Source of the DNA: Lactobacillus panisapium
GTDB lineage: Bacteria; Bacillota; Bacilli; Lactobacillales; Lactobacillaceae
Assembly: GCF_019469265.1 (NCBI RefSeq)
Contig: NZ_CP048268.1
Coordinates: forward strand, 899,501-963,500
DNA length: 64,000 nucleotides
Direction: 5' to 3'
The notes below the pieces were generated by a model. The model ran no database searches. It saw only the letters and a program-made list of their open reading frames with translations, and was not told the origin of the DNA. The position numbers and the translations under genes were made by a program. Position 1 is the stretch's first letter; each line of letters opens with the position of its first letter. Of the stretch, positions 19,901-29,200 are shown piece by piece.

Positions 19901-22900
19901 ATGATTTATATAACTCCTTAAGTGATGAGGCTAAAACTGAACTTAAATCTACTTTTGATGACGTCACTAATAGTATTAATACAACTGCGCAAAATGCAAA
20001 AGCTCAGATTAAAAAAGCCACGAACAAGCAGAATGTTTCTGATATTTATAATGACGCAATTAATTCTATTGGAAACGCGGAATCAAAGGCCAACCTGTCA
20101 GCAACTAAATCGCAAGCTAAAGAAGCTATTCAAAAAGCAGCAGACGAAGCTAAAAAGAATCTATCTGATCCCAAAGATCAAGATGCTATCGATGTTGTTG
20201 CCAAGCTGGGAGTATCTGATGTTGACGCAGCGCAAGATATTGATACTGTAAACAAGATAAAAGGTAATGCTATTGATGGCATTAAGAATATCACATCAAT
20301 TGCTCAATCAAGTGATGCAGAAAACACTCGGAGATTAAAGCAAGAAGCAATCGATGCTTTAAATCAAAAACTAGGAGACAAGACACAAAATACTGGTGCA
20401 TTAGGTGATGTTGGCAATCTGATAGACTTAACTGACCAGCAAAAAGCAGACTACCAAAATGCATTGCAACAAGCGCATGATCGTGCAGTTGCAAATGTTG
20501 AGGGTGCTACTAAGGAAAATATTGATACTGAAAAGAACACCGGATTAAAGAACATTGATGACATTGTCACAGCGGCAAAATTGCAAGCAGCAAAGAATAG
20601 GGCAAAAGCTGATTTGGATCACCTTGCTCAAGATGCTGTTAATAAAGATAAGAAAGATGAAACTACAATTAATGCTGAACGTGACAAGGCAAAAGCAAAT
20701 GTTGATAAAGCTCAAAACCAAGATGAAGTTAAGACAGCTAAAGATAATGGGACAACCACAATAACTAATATTGTTAATACAGCTGATAACGAACAGCTTA
20801 CTGCTAATAAAGCAGCAGCTAAATCTAGTTTTGAAGAAGCAGTAAATAAGTTGCAAACTCAGCTTAATAATGATTTAGCGAATAAAAAGATTGGTCAAGA
20901 TCAGTTTGATGACTTAAAGAGCAAGCTTGACAAGGTACGTAGTGATGGTGAAACCAGAATTACTTCTTCTACAAAGCAAACAGACCTGGATGATGCGATT
21001 GCTAAAAATACATCTGATTTGAATGGCATCAGCTCTGCAATCACCAGCGCAGAGAACTTAAATGAAGCACTGGCAAAATTACAAGATGCAGTTAATAAAG
21101 CAACTGCTTCCGCTAATAAGATCGCTAACGATGATCCTGATTTAGCTGGAAGAATGAGAGAACAGATTGAACAAGAACGTTCTAAAGCTGCTAAAAATAT
21201 TCAAGCTGCTAAAAATAGTTCCCAAGATGCTAATGTAGCCATAAATGAGGCAGCGGCTGATGGTGTTAATGCATTAAATCATTTAACCGAACGCTTTGAG
21301 CAAAAGAATAAGGTAATTAATGATTTAAAGCAGTATTCTCAATCTGCTAAAACAAGTTTACAAGATCCAAATTTATCTTCGACAGAAGTTGCTACTGGTG
21401 AGCAAGCTATCAACCAAGCATTACAACAAGGAATTACTAATATTTATCAAGCAACAGATACTGATGATTTAGCTAAAATCGAAGATACAATTAAGCAAAA
21501 CATTGATAATGCTAAATTACCAACTAGTTTATTAGCAGAGAAGAATAAGCAGATTAGTGCATTAGATCAATATGTAAAAGATAAGGGCGATATCAATAGT
21601 ATTGCCAAAGATCTAAGCGATGAGCAAAAGCAAGACTTACAAAATCAGGTTGATCAGGCAATTAAAAAGGCAAAAGAAAAGATTCAGGCAATTAATTTAC
21701 CTGAAAACGCGCAGGCTGCTGACTTAGAAACTGCAAAGAATAAGCTTTCGAATGCTGAAAAAGGTATTCCAGAAAACGGAGAAACCGCCGACTTTGGTGA
21801 AGCAGGTGTTGACAAAGTTTACACTTTGGCAAAGACAAAAGAAGCAATATTCCAAGCTAAACAGGAGGCAATTGCTGAATTACAACAAAATAAAAATGCA
21901 GCTAATGAAGCCGTCGAAAAATCAGGGTTGTCTGCCAGCGATCAAGCAAAACAAAAGCAAAAGATTCAAGATATCTTTGACAGCAGTAAGGATAAAATTA
22001 ATAATATTTCTGATAAAAAGCCAGATGGAACTGATAAGACCGTAGAAGAAGTTATCCAAGAAGCAAAGGCCATTGTTGATGCCGCTTCTAAGGGTTATCA
22101 AGGACCAAATGGTGAAAAAATACCAGGATTTGATCAAGTCAAAAATGATGCTGATCTTGCGGGTGCCAAGACTACTGCTGAAGGAATTCTGCAAAATAAA
22201 CAGACTCAGGCTAAGCAAACAATTGATCAGTCACAGCTGACCCAAGAGCAAAAGACTGCTGCTAAAAATGCAGTAGATACTGCCTATGAAAATGCCAAAA
22301 CTGAGATTGAAAAGCAAACAGATATTAGTAAAATTCCAACTGATGAAGCACAAATTGGTCAAGAGATTGATAACATTATTAAGAATTCATCTAGTTGGGT
22401 TAAAACTGATCAAACCAATGCATTGAATGGTACTGAAGGTATTGATGGTTTGCAAGAGCAATTTGACAAGTTAACTGCCGAACAGAAAGCAAATCCTGAA
22501 TATAGTGGCAACATTAAGGACATTACTGATAGCATCACTGCAATTAAGCAAGCTGACAACATTCAAGCAATCAGTGCAGCCTATGACAAGGGAATAACTG
22601 CCTTGAATAAGCTCAAGGGAATGGAAACTATCAATGAAAGCCTTAATAAAGCTAAAGCTAATATTAATGCTAACAATGATTTGGATCAAGATAAGAAAAA
22701 TGAGCTTATTCAGAATGCAGAGAATCATGCTAAGGAAGGTAAGCAAAATATCGCTAACGTAACTGCTCCGACTGGTGATCCTGAAGCAAAGAAGAATCAG
22801 ATTTCGCAGGCAGCTGCCACTGCGGTAAATGATATCCAAAGTGAAGTTAACAAAGCAACTGATGCAAGTAGAACTAAAGCTGATGATGAACTAAAACAAA

Positions 22901-25900
22901 AGTATCAAGAAGCAATTGACAAGCTTCACAAGGAATACGGTACGCAAGCTATCACGAGTGCAACCGATAGTGCTTGGAATACTCATCAACATGTTACTGG
23001 TGATACTCCTGAAGAGATTCAAAAGAGTAAACTCGATGCAGAAAAGGCAATTGCCAAGGGTGCAGTAGATGATGCCGCTGCCAATGCCAAGAACAAGCTT
23101 GATAAAGATGAGACCAAGAAACCGGATGGTTCAAAATACACTGACAAAGAAAAGCAGGATATTAAGGATCAGATTGATAAAAATTCTAAGGATGCTAAAG
23201 ATAAAATAGATCAAACTACAGGTAAGAAAGACGATAAAACCGGTAAAACTGATACTGATGATGCCCGTGATGAAGGAATTACCATTATTGGTGGATCTGA
23301 AGTTGGAATTGATAAGGCTGCTGCGCAAACTAAATTTGATCAAGACACTGCTAAATTGCAAAAACAAATTGACGATGATTTAGCTGCTAAGAAGTTAAGT
23401 CAAGATCAATATGATCAATTAAAGGAACAGATTAGTCAGGTCAAACAAGATGGTACAAAACGGATTAGCGAGTCGACTACTGCTGAAGAATTAACTAAAG
23501 CACAGGAAAACAATCAAGCAGATTTAAGTAATATAAGTTCTGCTATTACTAGAATTGAAGCAATCAATCAAATCAAGCAAAATGCAATTAATGAATTGCA
23601 AGTAAATAAAGCTGCTGCTGATCAAGCTATCGAAAAATCAGGATTGTCTGCTAGCGATCAAGCCAAACAAAAGCAAAAGATTCAAGATATCTTTGACAGC
23701 AGTAAAAGTAAAATCAACAGTATTTCTGATAAAAAGCCGGATGGAACAGATAAGACGATTGATGAGATAACCCAAGAAGCAAAGGCCATTGTTGATGCCG
23801 CTTCTAAGGGCTCTCAAGGATCAAATGGTGAAAAAATACCAGGATTTGATCAAATCAAGAACGATGTTGATCTTGCGGGTGCCAAGACTACTGCTGAAGG
23901 AATCTTGCAGAATAAGCAGGCTCAGGCCAAGCAAATAATTGATCAATCACAGTTGACTCAAGTGCAAAAGACAATTGCTAAAAATTTAGTAGATACTGCC
24001 TGTGAAAATGCTAAAACTGAGATTGAAAAGCAAACAGATATTAGCCAGATACCAACCGATGAAGCACAAATTGGTCGAGAAATTGACGATATTATTAAAA
24101 ATTCTTCTAAGTGGGTCACTATTGATAAAAATAATGCGCTGGTTGGTGACGGTGATGTTGCAGGTCTGCAGACGGGTCTTGACGAATTAGCTGATAGACA
24201 AAAATCGAATCCAGATTATGCTGCTGATATTAAAGATATTACAGATAGCATTGAAGGAATAAAAAATGCTAGTGAAATGGAAAAGGTCACTGCCGCATAC
24301 AATAAGGGTATGACAGCCTTGAACAAGCTTAAGGGTAAGGAAACTGTCCAAGTTGCTTCTGATAAAGCAATCAGCGAACTTATTCAAAATGATGATATTG
24401 ACGAAAACACGAAAAATCAGATGATAGCTGCGATTAAAGACCAAGCCAAAAAAGGTAAGGAAAACATTTCTAACATTTCTAATTCAGCTAGTGATCTAGA
24501 AACGATAAAAGGTCAAATTAGCGATGCTGCTAACAATGCGGTAAATGAAATTCAAAGCATAGTTAACAAAGCTACGAATGAAAGTAGAACTAAAGCTGAT
24601 CAAGAGCTGCAACAAAAGTATCAAGAAGCAATTGATAAACTCCATAAGGAATACGGTGCTCAAGCTATCACGAGTGCAACTGATAGTGCTTGGAATACTC
24701 ATCAACATGTTACTGGTGATACTTTCGATGAGATTAAAAAGAGTAAGCTCGATGCAGAAAAAGCAATTGCCAAGGGTGCAGTAGATGATACCGCTGCCAA
24801 TGCCAAGAACAAGCTTGATAAAGATGAGACCAAGAAACCGGATGGTTCAAAATACACTGACAAAGAAAAGCAGGATATTAAGGATCAGATCGATAAAAAT
24901 TCTAAGGATGCTAAAGATAAAATAGATCAAACTACAGGTAAAAAGGACGATAAAACCGGTAAAACAGATACAGATGATGCTCGTGATGAAGGAACCAAAC
25001 AAATCAAAGATACTCTGGATAATGGTTCATCTAATAATTCTAATTCGGGTGGCTCTGGAAGTTCATCAGACGGTTCTGGTAATTCACAAGTACCTGTAGC
25101 AACTAAGCCAGGAACTGATGGAGATAAGGATGTTGATACCTCTGTAGCCAATGCCGAGGAAGTTACCTTAATGCATAATGCTTATGTTTATGACCTTGAC
25201 GGCAAGCGGTGCAATAAGATTATTCTTGGAGCCGGGTCAATTGTTAAGACTTATGGTATAGAAAATATTAATGGCAATCAGTACTACATTTTGATTGATC
25301 GAGGTGATAATAATAGAAAATACTATTTGGCGATTGGCAATGTTAAGTATTTGGTACAAAAACTAAAGAATGATGCCTCAGTCTATGATAAGTACGGCAA
25401 TAAGATTAAGAATCAGGGCGTTATTAAGAAAGGTGAGACCGTTCATACTTATGGCGATGTAGTCAACATTCGTGGTGAAAAGTACTTTATCATTGGTACA
25501 AACCAATACATTAAGGCAAGCAAGGTTAATATTGAGAAGATTGTTCCTAAGACAGAAAATGCTGAGGTTACGCCAGTAAGCGTTCCTGAAAGCACGAAAG
25601 AAAACGCAACTGTCGAAAAAACAATCATGCATAATGCTTATCTATATGATGAAAAAGGTGTGAGATGCAACAAATTGATTTTTGGAGCCGGTTCGATCAT
25701 TGATACGGTTGGCATTAAGCGCATTAATAATAAGCTCTACTATGGTTTGGCTGATGGAATGTATATAGCTGCTGGCAATATTGATCCGAAGCAATTGAAA
25801 CTAAAGCATAATGCCTTTATTTACGGTCAATATGGTAATCGCATAAGTAAGAGAATTCTACGCAAGCATAAGAAAGTAAGGACATATGGTGCACCAGTAA

Positions 25901-25965
25901 AAATTAAAAATAAGCTTTATTACATTGTTGCTAAAAACAAATATGTAAAGAAGGCCAATTTTTAA
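13978..25965 (+). CDS. Giant YSIRK/SLAP surface adhesin 2
   Basis: This is a complete 3,995-residue protein. The ATG is supported by AGGGAGG 6 nt upstream. The YSIRK-type signal (FSIRKFTVGAASVLLGF, residues 23-39) is followed by a probable cleavage after FVKA near residue 51. Next come a polar linker with 13-residue repeats (14404-14532), a pectate-lyase-like adhesive region (about 14729-15990), a conserved FIPANPSGFLDIDP module (from 16246) and about 2,700 residues of DUF1542-like helical repeats. The latter include a 1.7-kb internal duplication carrying the HQHVTGDT motif. A short Gly/Ser/Asn linker (25020-25090) precedes four SLAP-like modules (about 25155-25965). There is no LPXTG. Paralogue of its two neighbours, separated from each by a terminator. 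Surface adhesion is inferred from the domains, and the ligand is unknown. Confidence 0.93.
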   Translation: MLGKNNLNEKKRKMNMQNKKERFSIRKFTVGAASVLLGFTFFGMNTQFVKADNISSEQEEKKENIDTTQSDTTLNKTDQNVKPDLSTYSGLTSFLKASTVPQTGSTKLQTSSSGSTSSETNKDNHVNNDQNSQTQNSNGTNTSDQTDKLNQNGSNSDQTDKTNSNGSNSDQTDKNNSKGSNSDQSSDITGSGDNSKDNGKLPDNSKDNNDPANTGDQSGKTPDSIKKKDTDLTANDNKTGYLPTIVNGAAHVYNWAQFRNAYQNKTINEIDIMQNIVADNNINWVGFDFDGRTLLIKSYDADKRTDKYTINFKGNHPNLNGYTSLDLTYENLNIWSADFYGIARAYDLIGNNYANITFKNVDFHGSQMIYTNNNTHIFFVGNNTAETVKTPYDVNGPSDGNNQQLFQYTGNNNSITFSGTFVGKTYGGNVIEMSGDYNKVTIDKGATVSLYPRGNSDGTSWISNPAETTGTIFAIVLRGNNESVDVNGTLNIVVQNDKYKGQYDNNQATAIYINDSTTSTFNILNDATVNINTNGDIADFNYRRNVIYDGGNFNIRPRGTLNVTGQNMGNYSDTLVYIKGKADIENGAFNIRLLDNAGTGAITLVDVQGGTLIVNNPTSLILDAHLNKNPNTSIIGSMPITITNVRQKFDLSGLGININELQLPPFHVLKVRKTNQTISVDNIELLNGLRKITQKDLTDLKDKMANSGIKFEALPPDVITSLQTAASTNATYDSLFKDIIQKAFNNQNNFGYNNISFIPANPSGFLDIDPSKVDVVRNNDGSQTISGKAGSVINYDAALDGPDTDLQHPKNIFSLVLPVATKAYITANLVDGNKNKSVWSPKDANGNELIANPYADTNDSLRDTGNSSLDPLPTQFVAVVNDDGSFEFTIPAEQVLKLNKAYSVELSPSANFIGYDQTEINSGSRPISKNLNIQTLNEARNHAAQEINDAINNAKTNLPNNLTPEQNAAFNDAIAKAAAAASQTITDDNKTTSVYDPSANTYVEVNNRKQAAIDIIEQALKNAKSSSETETNRADAINELNDAANKQISSYPSQTTAINQARDNAINQVKAAKTPEEITKAKDTGVDTINHVAQEYKNAIKADLNNQIKQVKSALQGIAEDTNLDQKQKDDILALADRLNRPQAIIADKGDIDKDEDQSSVESHQKEAQDAITALQNTINAITKLENSAKDQITKHTDKAEQIKDALNKTVHDVITGDDPDGSKGLEVIDKVYADQEAENIINAAQAAKKRVQESGLSADDQASYLAEIDNAVKLATAQPGTDGYDANESIYGTSDENAIKQRITKAQNAFAKAAAKAELVGFGQTSNTNIGVTTTPAIDQAIKAGLTAIDQATDIDAAEEQAKKNVLKEISKKKLNDAESDFENQLDNVTGLTAKDIDDVKEQARKLINNEQKPVGYNQKIDQADSLEAIDSVRNDGIDALSKLLAAQTEKGQLNKQITEATQKLRQKQEQANQAIDNINSLTDEQKAAYHKQVNDLADQGVNDLATTESSKIDDLVNTVNGNIDNVVTKAQGKANEVVETAKTSAKQKLADEATAAKNAIDQIPDSQLSQTSKDYYKDLIDKHVKEATDKIDATTVVDAIASIQKDGEANINRDLNDAQISAARSKAIKDLRDAKEAAKKVLNDAHDAKSISDSSWQDKLNQIDKYYDQATEAIAVDYQLGDITNHATKGIADIKSVADSISSDIESQKLAQQKQNALNDLQKAVDNVRNHITNDPNLSPTEKTKYYNQITEKFNNAQSAIQAAGKDQVQAALNDGKAELNKIQEDADIQSAKDKAISELLAEKNTIYQKIGNLDEVTSANKDQLRKKVDAAYDAAISKVNNPSPATIDQITSEKEQGKKNIDDVITDLNINKIINQQKLDQYAEQAINRIQSSTDISQDLKSQTITAIQSARDSAKAKVTNQTDIASANSAEKDGEKAIDLAESQGNGLDTLKNNASKQIDDAADSAIKRLNDLYNSLSDEAKTELKSTFDDVTNSINTTAQNAKAQIKKATNKQNVSDIYNDAINSIGNAESKANLSATKSQAKEAIQKAADEAKKNLSDPKDQDAIDVVAKLGVSDVDAAQDIDTVNKIKGNAIDGIKNITSIAQSSDAENTRRLKQEAIDALNQKLGDKTQNTGALGDVGNLIDLTDQQKADYQNALQQAHDRAVANVEGATKENIDTEKNTGLKNIDDIVTAAKLQAAKNRAKADLDHLAQDAVNKDKKDETTINAERDKAKANVDKAQNQDEVKTAKDNGTTTITNIVNTADNEQLTANKAAAKSSFEEAVNKLQTQLNNDLANKKIGQDQFDDLKSKLDKVRSDGETRITSSTKQTDLDDAIAKNTSDLNGISSAITSAENLNEALAKLQDAVNKATASANKIANDDPDLAGRMREQIEQERSKAAKNIQAAKNSSQDANVAINEAAADGVNALNHLTERFEQKNKVINDLKQYSQSAKTSLQDPNLSSTEVATGEQAINQALQQGITNIYQATDTDDLAKIEDTIKQNIDNAKLPTSLLAEKNKQISALDQYVKDKGDINSIAKDLSDEQKQDLQNQVDQAIKKAKEKIQAINLPENAQAADLETAKNKLSNAEKGIPENGETADFGEAGVDKVYTLAKTKEAIFQAKQEAIAELQQNKNAANEAVEKSGLSASDQAKQKQKIQDIFDSSKDKINNISDKKPDGTDKTVEEVIQEAKAIVDAASKGYQGPNGEKIPGFDQVKNDADLAGAKTTAEGILQNKQTQAKQTIDQSQLTQEQKTAAKNAVDTAYENAKTEIEKQTDISKIPTDEAQIGQEIDNIIKNSSSWVKTDQTNALNGTEGIDGLQEQFDKLTAEQKANPEYSGNIKDITDSITAIKQADNIQAISAAYDKGITALNKLKGMETINESLNKAKANINANNDLDQDKKNELIQNAENHAKEGKQNIANVTAPTGDPEAKKNQISQAAATAVNDIQSEVNKATDASRTKADDELKQKYQEAIDKLHKEYGTQAITSATDSAWNTHQHVTGDTPEEIQKSKLDAEKAIAKGAVDDAAANAKNKLDKDETKKPDGSKYTDKEKQDIKDQIDKNSKDAKDKIDQTTGKKDDKTGKTDTDDARDEGITIIGGSEVGIDKAAAQTKFDQDTAKLQKQIDDDLAAKKLSQDQYDQLKEQISQVKQDGTKRISESTTAEELTKAQENNQADLSNISSAITRIEAINQIKQNAINELQVNKAAADQAIEKSGLSASDQAKQKQKIQDIFDSSKSKINSISDKKPDGTDKTIDEITQEAKAIVDAASKGSQGSNGEKIPGFDQIKNDVDLAGAKTTAEGILQNKQAQAKQIIDQSQLTQVQKTIAKNLVDTACENAKTEIEKQTDISQIPTDEAQIGREIDDIIKNSSKWVTIDKNNALVGDGDVAGLQTGLDELADRQKSNPDYAADIKDITDSIEGIKNASEMEKVTAAYNKGMTALNKLKGKETVQVASDKAISELIQNDDIDENTKNQMIAAIKDQAKKGKENISNISNSASDLETIKGQISDAANNAVNEIQSIVNKATNESRTKADQELQQKYQEAIDKLHKEYGAQAITSATDSAWNTHQHVTGDTFDEIKKSKLDAEKAIAKGAVDDTAANAKNKLDKDETKKPDGSKYTDKEKQDIKDQIDKNSKDAKDKIDQTTGKKDDKTGKTDTDDARDEGTKQIKDTLDNGSSNNSNSGGSGSSSDGSGNSQVPVATKPGTDGDKDVDTSVANAEEVTLMHNAYVYDLDGKRCNKIILGAGSIVKTYGIENINGNQYYILIDRGDNNRKYYLAIGNVKYLVQKLKNDASVYDKYGNKIKNQGVIKKGETVHTYGDVVNIRGEKYFIIGTNQYIKASKVNIEKIVPKTENAEVTPVSVPESTKENATVEKTIMHNAYLYDEKGVRCNKLIFGAGSIIDTVGIKRINNKLYYGLADGMYIAAGNIDPKQLKLKHNAFIYGQYGNRISKRILRKHKKVRTYGAPVKIKNKLYYIVAKNKYVKKANF
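14404..14532 (+). repeat. 39-bp direct repeats in linker of adhesin 2
   Basis: Three 39-bp (13-codon) units start at 14404, 14443 and 14482, followed by a partial unit at 14521. Each reads approximately SDQTDKxNxxGSN. They lie between the signal peptide and the adhesive region and act as a polar spacer of recombination-prone length. Confidence 0.9.
21866..24992 (+). repeat. 1,716-bp direct duplication in adhesin 2
   Basis: Two homologous segments of about 1.4 kb (about 21866-23276 and 23582-24992) are offset by exactly 1,716 bp. Anchors are tctgcYagcg at 21931/23647 and gataaagatg at 23101/24817. They are separated by about 0.3 kb that is not part of the copy but resembles an earlier module near 20800-21050. 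The copies encode the GLSASDQAKQKQKIQDIFDS and HQHVTGDT segments. This is segmental in-frame duplication extending the wall-proximal part of the stalk. Confidence 0.88.
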
Positions 25966-25988
25966 AAGCTAAATAGATAAAATAAAAG

Positions 25989-26028
25989 TGGTACAACTTG
26001 TTGAAGATACAGGTTGTACCATTTTTTT
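25989..26028 (+). terminator. Rho-independent terminator of adhesin gene 2
   Basis: A 13-bp stem (25989-26001 with 26009-26021, one G-T pair) has a 7-nt loop and is followed by seven T residues. It lies 23 bases after the stop codon. Confidence 0.93.
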
Positions 26029-26263
26029 ATATTTGATTTAGTTTTGTCTTATATTATATGTATACATAGATACGTATAAACTAGATTTATTAATAAAAAA
26101 ATAGGAAAAATAGGCCTATGATGATAATAATTTTAGCGTTCTAATAATTACTTTTACTATAATCTTTTATAAAATATATTAAAAAAGCTTTAAAATTGAC
26201 TTTAATAATTACAGATATTACGGTATAGATGTATAGGCTATGGTTAATAGAAAGGATATCTGT
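26029..26263 (+). promoter_or_regulatory. Intergenic promoter region and RBS of adhesin gene 3
   Basis: Very AT-rich with no gene. It contains a 12-bp perfect palindrome TATGTATACATA (26057-26068), TATAAT at 26158-26163 without a good -35, and a TTGACT box near 26197 without a good -10 at the right distance. An AAAGGA ribosome binding site (26251-26256) lies 7 nt before the chosen ATG at 26264. The promoter itself is not resolved. Confidence 0.4.
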
Positions 26264-29200
26264 ATGTTAGGTAAAAATAATTTTCAAGAACGATTGAAGC
26301 AAATGGAAATGCAAGATAAGCATGACCAGTATTCAATTCGTAAATTGAGTATTGGTGCAGTTTCTGTTTTATTAGGCTTTTCATTTTTCGGTATAAATGC
26401 TGAATCTGTTAAGGCAAGCGAAATTAGTCCTGAACAACAAACAAGTCAGGTTGCCACTGATTCGACTACCAAAACGGCAAATAATGTAGTAAAAGAAAAT
26501 AATCATACTGACTTAAATGAAGAAAAAAGTAATAAGCCAGATTTGACAACATATTCTGGTTTAAGCTTGTTTTTTAAAGAAAGCAATGTAGATCAATCTT
26601 CAGCTTCTCAAACAAAGCAGGACAGTAAGGTGTCGAAAGTCACCCAAAAAGCTATTAATGATTCATCTGCTCCTAACCATGAAGAGACAGAAAAGAGCAA
26701 TTCTTCTACTGAAGTGGCCGACTCTAAGGAAAATAATGATACAAATGACAATGCTTCTGCTAACTCTGGAACTAGTAATAGTAACCAAAAGCAAGATAAG
26801 CAAAATAAAGACGACCAAACTAATAATGATTTAGAGCAAAATAAGCTGCCAGATGATTCTTCCAATAAGCAACCGACTAAGCCGGCCAAACAACAACCTA
26901 AAGCTAACCAAAATCTAGGCTTGGTGGATATAATAGGTGATACACCGCAAGTAGAAGGCAATGTTGCTAAGGTATATAATTGGCGTCAATTTGTTAATGC
27001 CTATCAGCAAAAAAAGATTCCTGCTAATACGACAATTAACGAAATCGATATTATGAATGATATTTCAGCTGACCAAGATAATGGCACTACCGGTTTTGAT
27101 TTTACAGGAAGAAAATTGCTGATTAAATCGTCTGGTTTGGGTAGACACAAAATTGATTTTAAAGGCAACCATCCTAACTTAACTTCTGCTAATTCTCTAG
27201 ACTTGACCTATGAAAATTTAGAGTTATACAGTGCTGATTTCTTTGGTGTTATTGATACGGCTAATGTTGGTAATCAAAAAGAAGCAGTAATTACATTTAA
27301 AAACGTTCTTTTCCATGGTTCACAGATGGTTTATTCAAGTTCTAGAACGCACATCCATTTTGTTGGTGACCAAAACGTGGCGGAAACAATTCATTGCCCA
27401 TATCCTGGTACTACTGCTTCCAATGGAGATAACCAGCAATTATTTGAGTTTACCAAATCTGATAACACAATTGATTTTGACGAAGGTAACTTTATCGGCA
27501 AAACAATTGCGGGTAACATCATTCAGATGGATGGTAGCAATAATACCGTCAACGTAGCTAAGGGTGCAACAGTCACCTTAGATCCTCGTGGTAACGCCGA
27601 TGGTATTAATGCGACTAAAGCTAATCCAGCAGAAGGTACTGGAACTGTTTTTGCAATCGTAATGCGAGGCGATAAAGAAACGGTTAATGTTCAAGGCGAT
27701 TTGAATATTAATATTGGTTCAGGTATCTTTTCAGATTACGATTACAAACAGGCTTCTGCCATTTATATTAATAAAACCACTAAGGGTAACACTTCCGCCT
27801 TTAATATTCTAAATGGCGGAAATGTCAAAATTAATACTAATGGTGATATTGCTGCTTTTAATAAGAGAAGAAATTTATTGTATGATGGTGGCGACATTAA
27901 TATTCGACCAAGAGGTTCTTTAACCATCATTGGCCAGAACATGGGCATATATAACGATACTTTGGTTCTGATTGAAGGAACTGCTACTGTTCAAAATGGT
28001 AGTTTTGAAGCTCGACTAGAAGGAGTAGATACTGGTAGAAACGCTATTATCTTGGTGGATACTGGCCAGGGTGGTTCAATTATTGTTAATAACCCTCGTT
28101 CCTTAATATTGGATGCACATTTAAATAAGAATCCAGGAACCAGCATTATCGGGAACAATAAGATTTCAATTACTAACGTCCGCCAGGCACTTGATCTAGG
28201 TGACTTACTCAATGGGATTGGTCTTACGGGATCAATTGCGCTTCCGCCATACCATGTTTTGCAGGTTCAAAAGGGTAGTGACACACTCAACGTTAATAAA
28301 ATTGAAATGTTAAATGGTAATACCAAGATTACATCTGATTATGTAAAAGAGTTAGAGAAAAAACCTGTTGTTTCAGCTATTTTAAACCAGATACCGTTCT
28401 TAAAGACAATTTTAGAAGATGCAGGTAAACAAAATTCAACTTTTGATACAGTCTTTGCTCAGGTAATTTCTAAGATTTTTGCCAATAGCTTACTTCCCGG
28501 ATATAACAACGCTCGCTTTATTCCAGCTAATACAAGTGGTTTTTTGGACATAGATCCAACTAAAGTTAGTGTTGTCACCAATGAAGATGGCTCAAGAGAA
28601 GTCGTTGGTGCTCCTGGATCTGTGCTAAATTATCAAGAAAGCAAGGATGGACCCGAAAGTGATGGCTTATTCAATAAGATTCTTCCGGGCGGAACTGATG
28701 CCTATATTTTAGCTAGCCTAAAGAGTCCTAGTGGCAAAATAACTAGCTGGTTCCCGAAAAACGAACAAAATGGCAATATGATTGAGAGCCCATATGGTAA
28801 AACCGCAGATTCCGATGGAAGTCTTAAACAAAAGCAATTTGCTGCCAAAGTCAACAATGACGGTTCCTTTAGGTTAGTTTTACCGACATCAACTACAGCT
28901 AATCTTGATGAAAAAACCCAAATTTTATTGACACCGCATGCTAACTTCGTTGAATATGATCCGCTCGCTCTTGATGAAGGATCACGGCCAGTTGCAATTG
29001 ACTTGAAAATTGCTTCATTAGCTAATGCGCAAAAAGAAGCGGCACAAGCAATCAAAGCAGCAATTACCCAAGCCAAAAATAATTTACCGGCAAGCCTAAC
29101 TCCAGAGCAGGCCGCTGCTTTCAACCAAGCAATGGCCCAGGCAGATGCTTACACGAAACAACCAACCGAAAAGGGTTATGATGAAAATACTTCTGTATAT

